DNA from: Dioscorea cayenensis subsp. rotundata
Lineage: Eukaryota > Streptophyta > Magnoliopsida > Dioscoreales > Dioscoreaceae
DNA length: 64,000 nt
Assembly: GCF_009730915.1 (NCBI RefSeq)
Contig: NC_052474.1
Span: 22,232,861-22,296,860 of the forward strand
Reading direction: 5' to 3'
Position numbers and translations under genes: made by a program. Below the pieces are notes generated by a model that was not told the origin of the DNA, searched no databases, and was given only the letters and a program-made list of their open reading frames with translations. Below, piece by piece: positions 28,201 through 41,692 of this stretch; position 1 is the stretch's first letter, and the number at the start of each line of letters is the position of its first letter.

Positions 28201-28532
28201 AGGAGATTGGCGATGGTCTCGACAGTCGCAGTCTTATTGATGCCGACCTCATAACATCTGACGATGAAGCTCTCCTTATAAGACAAGCCATCCTCTAAAA
28301 GCCTTCCAAGCCTCAGCTTCTCCGCCAATCCCTTCCCCTCTCCGACCACCGTCTCAAGCGGCGCCGACACCGCCATCGAGCCCTCGCGGGAGCAGCGCAC
28401 CGCCATCAACCTCCGCGGCCCATCTCTCGCCGCCAACGGCAAGAGACGACGGCATTGAGCCCTCGATGGAGGAACAACAGCTGCTGCGCCGGCAACGCCG
28501 GTGGCGCCGGCCGTGGAGCAAACCTTGAGCAT
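24534..28532 (-). CDS. FATA: FatA-type oleoyl-ACP thioesterase, chloroplastic
   Basis: Hydrolyses oleoyl-ACP in the plastid stroma and so releases free fatty acid for export (family function). Seven minus-strand exons: 28197-28532, 27324-27457, 27134-27247, 25733-25828, 25078-25165, 24919-24987 and 24534-24809. Phases close to 370 residues, normal for FatA. The first ~55 residues look like a transit peptide. The mature part starts near LAEKLRLGRL and contains SYKESFIVRCYEVG, the first hot-dog repeat (GFSTDGFAT, WVTSRMHIEIYKYPAW, ETWCQGEGRIGTRRDW) and the second repeat with DLDMNQHVNN and LDYRRECQ. Active-site residues known in the family map to Asn265, His267 and Cys302 (35-residue His-Cys spacing kept). 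FatA rather than FatB is indicated by the ETWCQ and NQDTRKLQR variants. The start at 28532 is the first ATG giving a normal transit peptide; a further in-frame ATG lies at 28583. The C-terminal ~50 residues are not conserved. Confidence 0.95.
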
Positions 28533-30622
28533 TAGTGTAGAGATCTGACCCACTTGCTCGGCGATCCGACTCTCACCCTCCACCGGGATTTAAGTACAAC
28601 CATGAACCATCACCATGAGGTGAGACAACTTAATTTGTACCGCCGCTGGCGAAGGATTGAGCACACGTCATCAGACACGTGGCTATTCTTCTGACCAATA
28701 GATGATTGCCACGCATCAGTCACGGCATAAGTTGTGTTCAACAAGGGAGTAGCGTACCATCCTGGTCACGTTGTTCTATTTTTAGAGTTGTGGTCGATCA
28801 ATGACATCCATGTTGGATGGTGGTGGGAATGGCTTCGATCAGGGGAAGAGATCTATTGCCTCGAGATTTACTAGCATGAGCTTCCGTTAATCCTTCGGTT
28901 CTTGGTCTGCCACGTATTAATTAATGAGGGACAAAAAAGCAAAATGAGCTTCTTTTGGACCGGTTAAAAGTCAACCAATTCATCTGCCTTAATGCTAAAT
29001 GTTAGTGTTAGACTGTTAGTGTTAGTTTAAATGGTGCTCCACTGCTGTCTAGGCTCTAGCTAGTTGTTGTTGTTTACTTGGAGTATGAAATACGAATAAT
29101 GAATGGTTCCTAAACTGTTGAACAACAACTACTCCTAACTAAGTCCTTATTTATGTCATGTGTCATGTTGGTCATATTCAATGTTGCCATATTGGTTGGT
29201 GCTGTTGTTTAATTAAGGCTAAGTAATAAGCATGCTTGCCTTCTTGGTTTTGGCCAGCTACTGCTTATTTTCTGAATTTGAACGGATCGTACTTGTCATC
29301 TACTTTTTTTTTTATCTTTTCAATGACAACGACAAAATAAGATTAAAAATAAGATTGATGAGTTCCACGCTTATATGGATTTTATAAATTTATACATTGC
29401 TTTGCTTATCTTTTTCAAGGGTTGTTTAACATATAAGATTTTATAGTTATTATGATAATTTATTTTATTGTATTTATCATTTTTTTTTTCATAATTTAGC
29501 ATTTAAATCACAATTAAATGTTAAATTAAAATTGCTTTTTCTCTTCAGATCTGTACTTTTTTCTCTTATTTTAATTAAATTATAATTTATCCATTTTATT
29601 AAAAAAAATCACAATTAAAATATTTTTTGTATGGAACAAACAGCCATGAGATACAAATCCAAGACAAACTTAAGAAGACAAGTAGCAATTCATTCATATG
29701 GAGTGCAATGATTTTGCATTTAAATTTTCATTTTTTTTGTAAATTAAATGTCATATGATATCCTCCAAATTAGATAATATTTAATTTGTATTTACCTTTT
29801 TACTTTATTGAGTAATGCTTTTTGTTCAGTTTGTTGCCAAGTTTGACTTAATCACCCATTGCATTGAATACACATGCAAAATTAGACTCCGCGGGTGATT
29901 CTAATACTAACAACGACAAGCACGCAAGACTAGAAGCACTTAAAAGTTTTGGGGCAGATGAAATCAAATCCTTGCTATTCCAAAAAGTGGGGATGTTGAG
30001 GCATTCTATTTGGGTCATGACAGACTGCTGTGCTGGGGTTTGACACATGTAGATAAGTCATTAGAAAATGAGACCATGTTCCAAGTGAAGTTCACTCAGA
30101 AAATCGTCTACTCAATGCAACCATCACCTGATCTTGCAATTAACCGTAATCACAAGCCTACTCTCCTACAACAGGCTAAAGTTCACAAATAAATATATTA
30201 TTTAAAAAAAAAAATCAACATCACATAACCACTGATGGTTCAACAACAAATGCACTTTTCCATCTTTATGAACAAAACCACCTTGAACAGCCAAGACTTC
30301 CAGGACAATAACAACAAAAGAAAAAAAAAAAACATTTATCACCAATTTCCTTCAGCACTCAAGTCATTACAAATTTACAATGGCATTTTGCTTCTGTGAC
30401 TGAAATGCAAGTACATGACATTAAAATTCAAGATAGGCCTTATTTTGAGATTTAAAAGCTGGAAACATATTTCCAGCATGGTTTTCATAGATGAAGAAGG
30501 GCCATAGCTACAACATCAACCACTTAACTCATTAAAACAGAAACATAATTGCTATTGTAACTGAAACAAAAAGTCAAAAAACAGGACAAGAAGTTATTTT
30601 TCGCTCATGGTGGTTTGGTACA
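28533..30622. other. FATA upstream region and intergenic DNA
   Basis: The first ~250 bases are relatively GC-rich and should carry the FATA promoter. The remainder is AT-rich. A 66-codon minus-strand frame at 29848-30048 has no recognisable domain. The 3' end of the isomerase locus begins at the right edge. Confidence 0.6.
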
Positions 30623-33600
30623 TCAAAGTTTTGGTAGTTGAGTCTGCTCAGAAATAATTCCTGTTTCTGCCTGTGGAAAGGAAACATTTCATTTTCATTT
30701 CATTTCATCAAAGTCCAAAAATGTGAAGTTTCAGTCACAATGGAATTTTATCTATATAACCACAATTATATTCCACAAAATTTTATCTAAACTCCAAACA
30801 GACTGTTATTAAAACGATGTTTTTAGCATCTAGTCAGTTGCCAGGTAAAATCATATTTTAATTCATTTCTAGCAGATAACATACCTCTAGATATCTTGAT
30901 AGCAAGGTAGTAGTGCTGAAGTTAAAGCCAGGTAATCATATTTTAATTCATTTCTAGCAGATAACATACCTCTAGATATCTTGATAGCAAGGTAGTAGTG
31001 CTGAAGTTAAAGCCCTCAACAGGTGCGTCTTTTGCGCGAGAGAGATGCAATTGCTTCCTAACTTGAGAAGCCAGGGACTGAATCACACATTAAAGCAAAA
31101 AAAAAAACAATAAGAAAATATTATAGAGACAAAAACAACTAAAAACACAAGTCCTATAAGATAAATAACAACAGGAATAGCTAAGAGAGGAATTCTTGAC
31201 AAACCTTGCCCAACTCCACTCCCCATTGATCAAAAGAATTGATTCCCCATACAAAACCTTCAACAGCAATTCTGTGCTCATATATTGCTAGGAGCTGGAT
31301 ATCACAATGGCAATTAATTAAAAATATAAGCAGATCATTGAAAAGAAAACCACAACAGCAATTGGAAATGACATTTTGTCACAAAGATGGTAAATGATTC
31401 ACAAACATTTTGAATATATCATTGAGATGGTATTGCATGATTTTAGTAGCTAAGTTGTGACCGGTAGCACATAAACTAGTGTCTTCCCACAATCACGATG
31501 AGAGCAGTCCTTATCTCCTCCATGAGATTATTTACAGAAGATTGTCATACTTGATTGGTCAAATTTACTTGCTGGTAATGTAGCTATCTCTGAAAGATCA
31601 GGACATATATCGATCTCTGATCATTTAACAAATTATTCTAGGTTATGAAAAAGGATATGATGATTGTAGGCCATGGATTATTTTTGCTTGGAACTTGTCT
31701 TTGTTGAATGTTTCCAAAATAAGGGGAAAAGTGACATGTGGCTAATTGGATTGAGTTAGGAATCTAGTCAATTCAAGCTATCATGATTTGCTTTGACCAA
31801 ATCAAGATTGATAATTCAGACTCTCATCATGATTTTACTCTTATAAAGCTAAACACATTTGGTTAGCATTCAAACATTAAACTTAACCCTCTACAAAATT
31901 AACCTCATCTTGATCCAAATTAAAAAGGAAAAGGAAAATAATACTACTCGTTCGAATTAAACTTGGCTCCATCCAAACAAGGGGCAAGTTAAAATCCAGC
32001 ACTGACTAAATGATGTTATCTTTCAACAATTTACTTTTGACCAAAACCAACATCCCACACCCTGCTTAAAGAAAAAGAAAAGGAGATGGCAAGCAAATAT
32101 ACAATACCCTCTTTAACTTGCTTTACCAACCATTTTCTTTAAGATTTTCATGATGACAAGGGTATGCATGATCCACACAAACCATGTCTTCCTGTAAAAA
32201 CCTCTTAATCAAGGCTGATTGCTACAGACTCATCTCATTAAAGACATGAAAACCTGAAATGCAGAAAATCTAAGCCAAACATTATTACTGAAGACTCTGT
32301 CATCAAAAGCGAAGAAATATAAGGCTCAACAGCTCCATGCATTATCCCTTTTCCCCAATCCTAAAATTCAAGCACTCAAAACACAAAAGCAAATCGAACC
32401 TTATGCATCATTTAGGTTGAATAAACATGAGATATCCTGCTGTCAAAATTTTTCTGTCTCATATTACATTCGGCTAATTAATTGAAGGCTATTGCAATAT
32501 TGTAGTTAAAAATAAATCCCACCATTACTGGAAGTCATAAACCTACATTCCCTAAAAATTATATCAACTTTATTTCCGCGCCATGTTCATTATCACATGT
32601 TGTTTTCCTATGCGCTACATTGGTAAAAACGATCCATCAGTTTGCCCAACCATTTTTTTTATGAATACCAAGGTTTCAAAGCAAGATGGATCTTATCTAA
32701 CATCTTGATCGCAATGCTCCCAACTCATAAAATCCGTGAATATAGTTTCTCACACACCAGCAATCTCAAGCTCTTTCTACATAATAGCCTTTCTCAGTTG
32801 TGCTGATGATGAACTCCTCTCCTGGTCAAGCCAGGACAGCTAATAATTTATAGCTTGTATCACCATATCTCCTTATGCTTCAAACTGAAACCAAGCTGGC
32901 CACTGTCATATATTTCCATACTGAATGCCCATAAAGCAATCTAGGTAGGAACATATCCATTGTAATTCCTTTCAGTAGGGCCATCCCTTATTAAATACCT
33001 TGCTGAATCTAAGCTGCACACTACCAGCATGATTTAATGTTCAACAAACGATTTTTACTTGCAGCTCAAATCACCAAGACCCTGAGGATGGCTCGAGTCT
33101 AAGAACCAGGAAAGCGTACAAGTAAACAAACTATTAGAGTCAAATGTTATCATCTGAATATGTTTAAGTGAATTCTCAAAACATGAAAATTTCAATAATC
33201 TAATGAATAACTACTGTACTCTTTAACAATTGAATGAGTTCATCTCCGTCTTAATATTTTCGGAAGAAACAGGTGTTTTGGATGAACAAGCAAATGATAT
33301 GACATGAATCATTGACACACACGTATAAATAAACTAATGTGTTTATAGAAATAGAAAAAGCATAGCAAAATTTAGAAATACTTGTAAATGTGATAAATAT
33401 TTGCACAAATCTGTCCGATGTTGTAAAGACCAATGGTAGAAGATCAATGATGGTCGATTGCCCAAAATGTTCGAAAATTGAATACTCCATCTTAAAGAGT
33501 TTCAGAGGACTTTTAGAGTAAAAAGAAGTCAAAGATCTAAGTAATGCTACCACCGGTGAGGAATAAGAGTTGTTGTGGGACTTCCATTAAACAGTTGTTC

Positions 33601-36600
33601 AAGTACTGGATAATAGCAATTTTAAAAAGCTGGGAACCCAAACGATCCATCAGAAGCGAGAATTACAGGTCTCACCTTTCTCCAGCAAAGAGCATCTGAA
33701 GCCGCGCAAAAATTAGACATAAGCTCATCATGGTTGCTCACCACCACCTGCAAGAATGAATGAAAACAGAAAGAACATGAAACTATCAGATCAGAAAGTT
33801 TTAACCAAAGCACCTGACATACATTTCTAAGTAAATTGGTTGCTGGCTCCTCATGACACCATTAAACAAGGAATAATCCTTCCTGTTAGTAGCAAGAAAT
33901 TCATGCATCAAATAATGATCTTCAACAGATAACTGAAAAGTAATGGTAATCTTGTATTATATTGATTTGCAGTAAAAATGCACAACAGACTAAATGAACA
34001 CAAGTAGACAAACAAATATAGGTGCCACTAAATCTATCAAAGAATCCAAATTGAAGTGGTAGAAGCGTAAAGAAATAATTCTTCTGAGATGTTTCGTAGA
34101 TTGTAGGAAACACGATAACAGTAAGCTGACCAAGCACAAATGACCAAATATATATCAAGAAGATAGGCCAGTAAAAATCAGAAGCCCACCAAATTAGATA
34201 TATTTTAAATTCTACACCTCAGACTTTTCATTTTGGTTATTTTCCAATAATGAGGCCACAAGTCTAGTCTGAAATAAGAATAAGGCAGGCTTTCTGGAAG
34301 AAGGCATTTACATTTATTCTAAATATCTAGAACCAATTAATCCTATCCCTGGCTCACGAATCTAAAATCCAAACAATTGCTTGACAAATGATAAGTTTCA
34401 AGAAATTGTTGAGAAAAGAAACAGACTATTAATTATCAGAAAGAATCAACCTGAAAGCAAGTATCTTCTGATAGTAGAATTCACAACACCAGCATCTCAA
34501 AAACCCTCCTCAATCTATTTGAAGTTCAGGTTTAGCTCTATACCTTCGCTCACATGCATCAGCATCCAACAATCCAGAAAACCCCGAGTAGCCAATCAGA
34601 AAGCTGAGAATCCCGTCCTGTATAGAACACACCTGGTGGTGTCATTCTGTAAAGGCGCAAAATACTCAGAAGGGTAAAATGACAGACAGACAAGGTACAA
34701 TCAGAATTAAAAGCTGCCAAGAAATCTTCCCAAACCAAAAGCCAGAGCAGCACAAGATTGTTTGAGCAACAGAGAAGTTGGTAGTCATTCAAACCAATAA
34801 GTGGCCAGGCTGACAAATAAATGACCCAACAGATGCAAGGCCCTTGAGCTCAACCTGGTGAATAAGTCGATAGAAGCCAAGGCTTGGGATCATTCGCCCC
34901 AGGTTCCCCAAAATCACCACCAGTCCAGCAGAGGATGCCATCAATAGAAACACCTCCGACATTCCATACTGAACCTGGGAAGACCAACAAAATTGAGTCC
35001 AGAATCAGATATATTTAAATTCTTGAATCAATAGACTATTGAGAAGAAATTTCTGAGAGTAGTAACAGAGTTTGAAGGAAATTGTCAGAGGAGTTTGAAG
35101 AATGAACGAAATGAAGATGCACGCATGAGAAAACAAAAAGTGTAATCACTTGATTTCAGAGGATACCAAGAAATGATATACTCATACACTAATAAAACCT
35201 AAAAGCATCAGTCAATAAGAATAAATGTAACTCCGTTACAATAATTTCACCCTTGTGGGTAAATATAGATTTAAAATACCCACTCTTTATAGTAAATATT
35301 TTTCTCAAATGGAGGGGAATGAAAATGATCATCAATGCTCTCAGCTCCAATGAGAAAATCTAAGGAAAGATTTAAAAATTAATTGAAGATGAAACGTGAC
35401 GTCAGAAACATCCAGTCTGATGGGTGAACAATATATGCTGAAGAATTAGAGGAAAATGGGTTTTGAATAATTAAGGTTCTATTGCCAGACACAGGAAAAA
35501 TCCTAGACTTAGAAAACTAAATAAAAGTCACTGTTGGCATGAAATATGTTCAAGTAATCCACATGGTGTAAATAAATAAAGAATTATAAAAGCAATTCAA
35601 TCCTAAGTATGCTTATTCACCTGTTCAATGAGTGCGCACTTTTCCACAAAAATCACCTCGCCGATATTTGATAAGAAATCATGTGAAGTTTATCAAAACC
35701 AATACGACAAACCATGACATAAGTGAACATGGACACGAAGACAGATGGAGTCTTGCACCATGAAATTACAAGTCTCCAGTCGACCATCACAATTTGAGAT
35801 TAAAGAAACATGAAAGGTGTGAAAGGTGCTGGTGGTAATATAAAATATTCAAACTGTGCAAAAGACAGCTTCACACACCATGACATGCAGCTTATGACCA
35901 AAAGAACAAATGAATCATAGAGTACCTATGAACTATCAAATCTCCTACTCCAGTGGCTCCAATTTGTAGGTAGAATAAATAAACATGAAAGCAAGTATTT
36001 GTGGATATATAAAATATCCAACTATGCTATGCAAAAGACAAAAACTCTATAAAGCATTAAAACTCCATTCCACATCTAGTGCCTCACAAAATCATATTGA
36101 ACTCCATTCTTGGCCGTGTATGTTTCTGGAGGCATATTACCAACCCTCTGAGGAAGTGTAAGAATTCACTAATACGAAGTCCTATTACTTTATCTGATAG
36201 ATCAAACGTCCAAATCACTTTATCTCATCTGAAACTCTAGTTAGCAACTTAGTATTGATGGTAAAAACCATGTCCACTGGTAAAAACTACAACACACATT
36301 AATATTTCCCAGATTTGAATTACTAATGAAAAAAAGTTAATTAAACAATGAATCATACTTGAACAATTGAAAACCATATTGAGAGACAAAGGCACACACC
36401 ACAGCACTGCAAACTGCAAGAAGATATTCAGCACTATTAGTGCTAATGGAGTTGTTCCAAAATTTAAAAGAATGAGAAAGGAGATAGGGAATGAGTATAT
36501 TCACCCACTATAACGGCCTCCTACCCAGTCCCAGAATGCAAAAGCATTAGCAGGGTCAATACCAAATTTCTCTACAAGCCGTGCATAGATGACAAGGCCA

Positions 36601-39600
36601 ACTTGATATTTGATCTATGATAAAAGATGATGAATTATAGGATTTTCATGATGAGTATATGCTTCTCAAAAATAATTATAAAATAACCATAATGTAAACT
36701 ATGATGAAACATGAGAATCACTGTATATTCATCATCACTAAGCATAAAAACTGGAAAATTCCAAACTCTAGAGTTCCATCAGATAACTAGAAACAGGATA
36801 CTTTACAATAAACCAAACTATGCTAGGAACCCACAACTACCACTGTATTGGAAAATGGACATCAATTCAACAGGATATTTTCACAAGCCTGGGATCAAAG
36901 CATGAAAGAGTTAATTAAAGATTGTAATCATTACAAGAGCAGCAATATAGCTCTGTAGTACAAACTCAATTAACTTATATCTCTTTATAATTTCAATGAC
37001 ATGAATTTACATCCAGCTGCCACTAAAATCAATGAAAATTGCATAAAGTTACAAATGAATATAAAATAAAAACATTACATTTTCATCTGAGACAACAAAA
37101 TCCTCAAATTTGATGATTTCAAAAGTGTATTCCAAACAATAGGAATAGTGCCCATACCTTAACAGTTAAAACATGCGCATATGCATCAAACAAACAGCAA
37201 ATAGTAGAATAAAATCCATGAAACATGTATAACACACACATTATGAATACAAACATTAGTGTTCAGGCTTTAGTGGAGAAAAGAACATCAGAATATTATT
37301 ATTACTCATTATTATGAAAATTATTCTCAAACACAAACAATAGATAATGATGTGCTCAAAAGCGTAGTCATGCGTGTGGATATGCCATCAACCAGAAGCC
37401 ACTAGTGCATAACACATCAATATAGGAGGCATGCGTTGAAATACCACTGAGATACCGTGGATTTGTGCTGACAGCTACCATATGCTTTGCAACAGCCTGG
37501 TGCCTGGAAAATGAAAACAAACTACAAAGGAAATATGATGCAAACAAAACTATTATCATACAGTAGTGTAACCAGAATTTGACTGCAAAACAATGTGTGT
37601 AGTATCATCTTCCTCTTATGTACGAAAAGAAAAGAAGATCGCGCAAACCATGAGTTTAAGAATTAAACCATGACGTGGAAGACAACTGACTCACGCTCCA
37701 ATTGAGGTGATGTCCCTGTAATGCTAGATGATCATGACAAAAGAAAGGTTGAGAAAGGGACAAATGGTAAAATATGGAATTATAAAGGTGGAAGTCATAG
37801 AAAATAAATGAGTGACATATGTTTCAGTAGAGCAGGAGCAGGAATCAGAAACCAAAATATTCCAGCCTGCTATACACACCTAAATTTGTAGGATTGCAGT
37901 AGCCTCAATACAGGTAATGCAGACACATAACAATGTGGTGAAGACACTCGCACTTTGCAAGAGCACTCTGAAATCCACTCTCTGAGCGGCTTCTTGCATT
38001 CAGCAGATAGTCTCCAGCAGTCGTAAAGGTCTTTGAAACAAATCCACAACTGCACAGGATGTGACAGAAAGAGAAAAGGGCAGCACAGGTCATAATAACA
38101 GGATTAAAATTGGGACAAGAATTTAAAATGAGCGAGACTGGAATTTAAATTTCATTTCCACTAGGGTGGTTTCAGGATTCAATCCAGCAAATGCTTCTCG
38201 AGCAACATCAATTGGATCCAACATTTGCAAGGTCATTGAAAGAAGAAAAGTGTTTATTAGATTAGACACTGATAACACACACATCTAAAATAAGAGATGA
38301 ATTGAAGTCTTTGAGTCTCATCTACATGAAAAGGGAAAGTTTCAGGGTATTCCTGAGCATAAAAATGCGGCTTTAGTATATTTATAAATAAGGGAAAGAG
38401 ATTTTAAAATTACAAAGACACACACTTACAATCGCAATTTGGCACGCCTAGCACATTCTGCTGCTCAGGGATCTGAAATGTTCTTGCTACACATAAGCAT
38501 GGAAACATGTCACTTCCAAACAAACCAAAGTAAGTGTAGAATTTAGTTTAGGGAACACTGCACAGAGTAGGTAATGGACAGGACCTAGTGCAATAATGGA
38601 CCTACTACTTTCAGTTTGACAGGCAGTATGCACGAACAGTGGTCTCAAAAACTTCCAATGCCCACTGCAACAACATCTTTCAGTGATACCTTCCCTGTTG
38701 CTCCAACCTGCAAAAGTTACCACTATGCTACTAATGTTTCCAACACAATAGACAGAGAGAAAAAGTAATTTATGTCCATTTCCTTACCCCAAGAACCATA
38801 GCTTCGAGATTCTCTCTGAGAACTCTTTGTGTGATTTGAGTCTGTGACAGATGCCAGGCTTATCAGGTACCACATTCTTTCCCGCTCACTTTGGATGACC
38901 TTATCTCTTGCAGCTCGAAGAGCAACATGCAGCACAGGGCTAGTTTCTCTGTGCTGTTTATCTGACTCGCGTTCAGCATTACAACATACAATTAAATGCT
39001 TACCCGGCTATAAAGAGACGGAATTCCCATCCAAAACAAAACAGCATATTCTTAAATAAATTAAATAAAACTGGCAAGTAGGCTGTTTACTAAGTGCAAT
39101 ACTTGCAAAGAAGTACTCTCTAATAGAATCGTTGCGTCAGTTTTCATTCATTGCCAGAGTCTCAGAGGTTCCAAAATGGTAAACAAACAGTGGAGCTCAA
39201 ATTCCCATAAAAGCAACGTCAAAGAGACAAAGAGAAACTTTTCCTCGGAGAGATACGTCATGGATTGAAGTTACTTGATTTTGCCATGATCCACTAGCCT
39301 AGAATTTCCATCCAACACGAAAGAACATATGCTACCATACTTAGAAGAGCAAACCAATATAATCTGCATAGCAAAGAGTCACTCCACTTAAAACAACAAA
39401 TTCACAAATTAAAAAGCAAAAGTATCCAGTGATTCCAGTGCAGCGCAAAAGAAGAAGAAGAACAACAGATCACAACGCTGAACAAACACCGACTGTAACA
39501 TGCAACATACCTCTCTCCATTATAGCATACTGTCAATCTTTTCCCTTGAGACGAGCAGCCTGCATCAAAAGAATGTCAACACACAACCAGAGCAATAAGC

Positions 39601-39990
39601 CTTGAAAACAATCTTTTACCTCAGCTGAGCTGGGAAAAGCCATCAAAGTGGGTGGAATCACTCGTTGCCGAGAATAATCCAATATGATCCCATCAAACTC
39701 ACTGAAAATCAATACCATCAGCAACAAAAACACCCAGAAAAAGACCGAAGAATGGCTTTACGTGATAGCAAGGACTTGCGCAGTCGACCGGAGTCGCTCA
39801 TGCAGATCGCGAAGCAGGTGCGTTGATATCCTCAACATGAGCCTGCACGACCAACAACAAAAGCAGCAAAGAAATTGAGGGGGAAAAAACAAAGAATACG
39901 CCAGTGATTTCAGGAAGAAATCAATAAGAAAAACGATAGATACCTTTGCGGTCCTTCCCACTGCGGCGTGTCGCAGATTAGCGTGGACGC
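30623..39990 (-). pseudogene. Cytosolic glucose-6-phosphate isomerase locus, disrupted
   Basis: Glucose-6-phosphate isomerase interconverts glucose-6- and fructose-6-phosphate in the cytosol. Minus-strand exon matches in family order: 39944-39990 (ICDTPQW), 39762-39842 (HVEDIN, then LRDLHERLR in another frame), 39620-39701 (DGIILDYSRQR), 39511-39559, 38788-38961 (LHVALRAARDKVI), 38590-38707 (LFVHTA), about 37960-38070 (SKTFTTA), 37400-37503 (AVAKHMVAVSTN), 36505-36590 ([20 protein letters not shown]), 36350-36413, 34870-34977 (weak), 33676-33747 (VSNHDELMSNF), 31205-31294, 30970-31077 and 30623-30670. The last three are intact and in phase, encoding [14 protein letters not shown] to a normal TQLPKL end. 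Upstream exons carry repeated frameshifts, no ATG at the expected start, and several family exons were not found. Introns are kept, so it is not a processed copy. Many breaks are single extra bases, so unpolished sequence is an alternative. Confidence 0.85.
30851..31014. repeat. 79-bp tandem duplication spanning an exon end and its donor
   Basis: The segment 30851-30929 is repeated at 30936-31014 (period 85). On the minus strand each copy holds the last 15 codons of the penultimate isomerase exon ([15 protein letters not shown]) and the following GTATGTT donor. The transcript would therefore meet a second, identical exon end inside the intron. Confidence 0.95.
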
Positions 39991-40435
39991 AGGCCAGTGA
40001 TGATTCTAGCTACAGGGTTTTGCCCCTGCCGATCAACTGTGGGAAGATGTGAAAGGGAGATGGAGGAGAAAGTTGACTCGAGATCGCGGATGACGGTGCT
40101 GGTGTTGGCTTTATTTGGTTCTAGAGATCGCAGGCACGGGAAGATCGTGACCGAAACACGTGGAAGTCGTTGAGCCAGAAAGCAACCCGTATCGTTACTG
40201 GGGGTGCTGTAAACCACCGAACATTCCCGCGCGCTCGCTGGTTTCTCTGGGAGGAAGACCTTCAGGAAAGCTTCTGGATCTATTGTTGAGAATTAGGAAT
40301 CTCTAGTAGAGTGAGGAAAATAAAGTGGTCTATTAATATATTTTTATTCTTTTAAAATTTTAAATGGTGGCAGGCTTGTAGGAAGCTGAAGTGGAAAATA
40401 AATCCGGAAGAAAATGTAGGTGTGTAATTTGGGCT

Positions 40436-40515
40436 GACTCGCGCTGGGGATCGAACTCCAGAATCTCTGGTTGGCGTAGACCAAAGCGCTCTTATCTTAG
40501 TGGGCCACTGGAGTC
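40436..40515 (-). pseudogene. tRNA-Arg(ACG)-like sequence with extra bases
   Basis: Read on the minus strand, the 80-base segment follows plant tRNA-Arg(ACG) from the acceptor stem through D arm, anticodon (ACG at 40475-40477), TPsiC arm (GTTCGATCCCC) and closing acceptor strand. It is about seven bases too long: extra bases fall in the acceptor-D junction, the anticodon arm (eight-base loop), before the TPsiC loop and in the 3' acceptor strand. As written it would not fold into a functional tRNA. The comparison sequence is from memory of the plant tRNA. Confidence 0.75.
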
Positions 40516-41658
40516 ATTTGTTTAAAGTGCCCACGATAGAATACATATTTACAATTTTATTAATAACTTGATCCTACTTGAATTGATAATTAATGAGTAA
40601 TCTGATGAGCCGACATATAATTAATATAAACTCAGAGAAAGCACTGCTTCCCCAGATACATACATATTCCCTTGTCAAAACAGATTGTACATACCCTATG
40701 ATGAACAATATAGACATATATGTTTGAAACTATAAAGATTAAGTGAACAGAAAAGGCCAAGCACAAAGTTCAATTTATTTATTTTTAAAAATATTTCACC
40801 CAAAATGAATGTTGAGATAAAATTTTGTAAAATATAATTCCCAATTTTTATATATATATTTTTAAGATTTGATCTCTTTTTTTCTTGTTTAATTGAAATC
40901 TAGTAACATGAAATGCTAGCTAGCATGATAAAAGCATGCATATCAATTTAGTGAGAGATTACATTTCAGTCAAATCACTCCAAATTTTACGTCAATTAGA
41001 GATTTTAAAATATGATAACTTTAATTGTCTATCAATTGCTTATTAAACATTTAAAAATATAAAAATAGAACCTTTTTAAAATAAATAAAGAAGAAAAAAA
41101 TGAAGGCAAATTATTTCGTGCATGCAAGATATGCATGCATTAACACTAAATTTCATTAATTCCTCTCATTTTGTATATGTGCATATATAGATTATATATC
41201 ATTGGCGAAAGCAATTCCAAGTCCTTGCTGTGTAGAGTTGCTGGAGGCATCATGATGGAGTGAATTGGTATCATAAATTTACACTACTTTTTCTTTTTAT
41301 GTGTGATGTTTTAGCATTCTCCTATTGATGTCTTTATTATTTCACATTCTGATTATAATAATTTATTGATTTTTATGTGGGTGATATTATTTCTTTTATA
41401 TATAGTGGGAACTTTGGTGCATGCATATTGTGTAATAATTTCATTTAGTGATCTCAACATTTTGACATGGCATTATAGAAATGATTTCTTAGGTAAGGTA
41501 GTATATATGCAGATTGCAGAAGGTTACTCAGTAATTAGCAATTACCTACTTCTTATATATGCACGGAGGGGTTACGCTTCCTATATATACAAACTAAATT
41601 ATGTCCTCTTTCTTCTTTGCTTGAGATCAACTAATTATTTACAGATGGCGCTAAACTG

Positions 41659-41692
<34 letters not shown>

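Noticed and set aside
29848..30048. 66-codon minus-strand frame resembling a terminal exon
   Set aside because: No upstream exons or domain could be linked to it.
39978..40217. Minus-strand frame of 79 codons upstream of the isomerase
   Set aside because: It overlaps the expected first exon in the wrong frame and has no recognisable domain.
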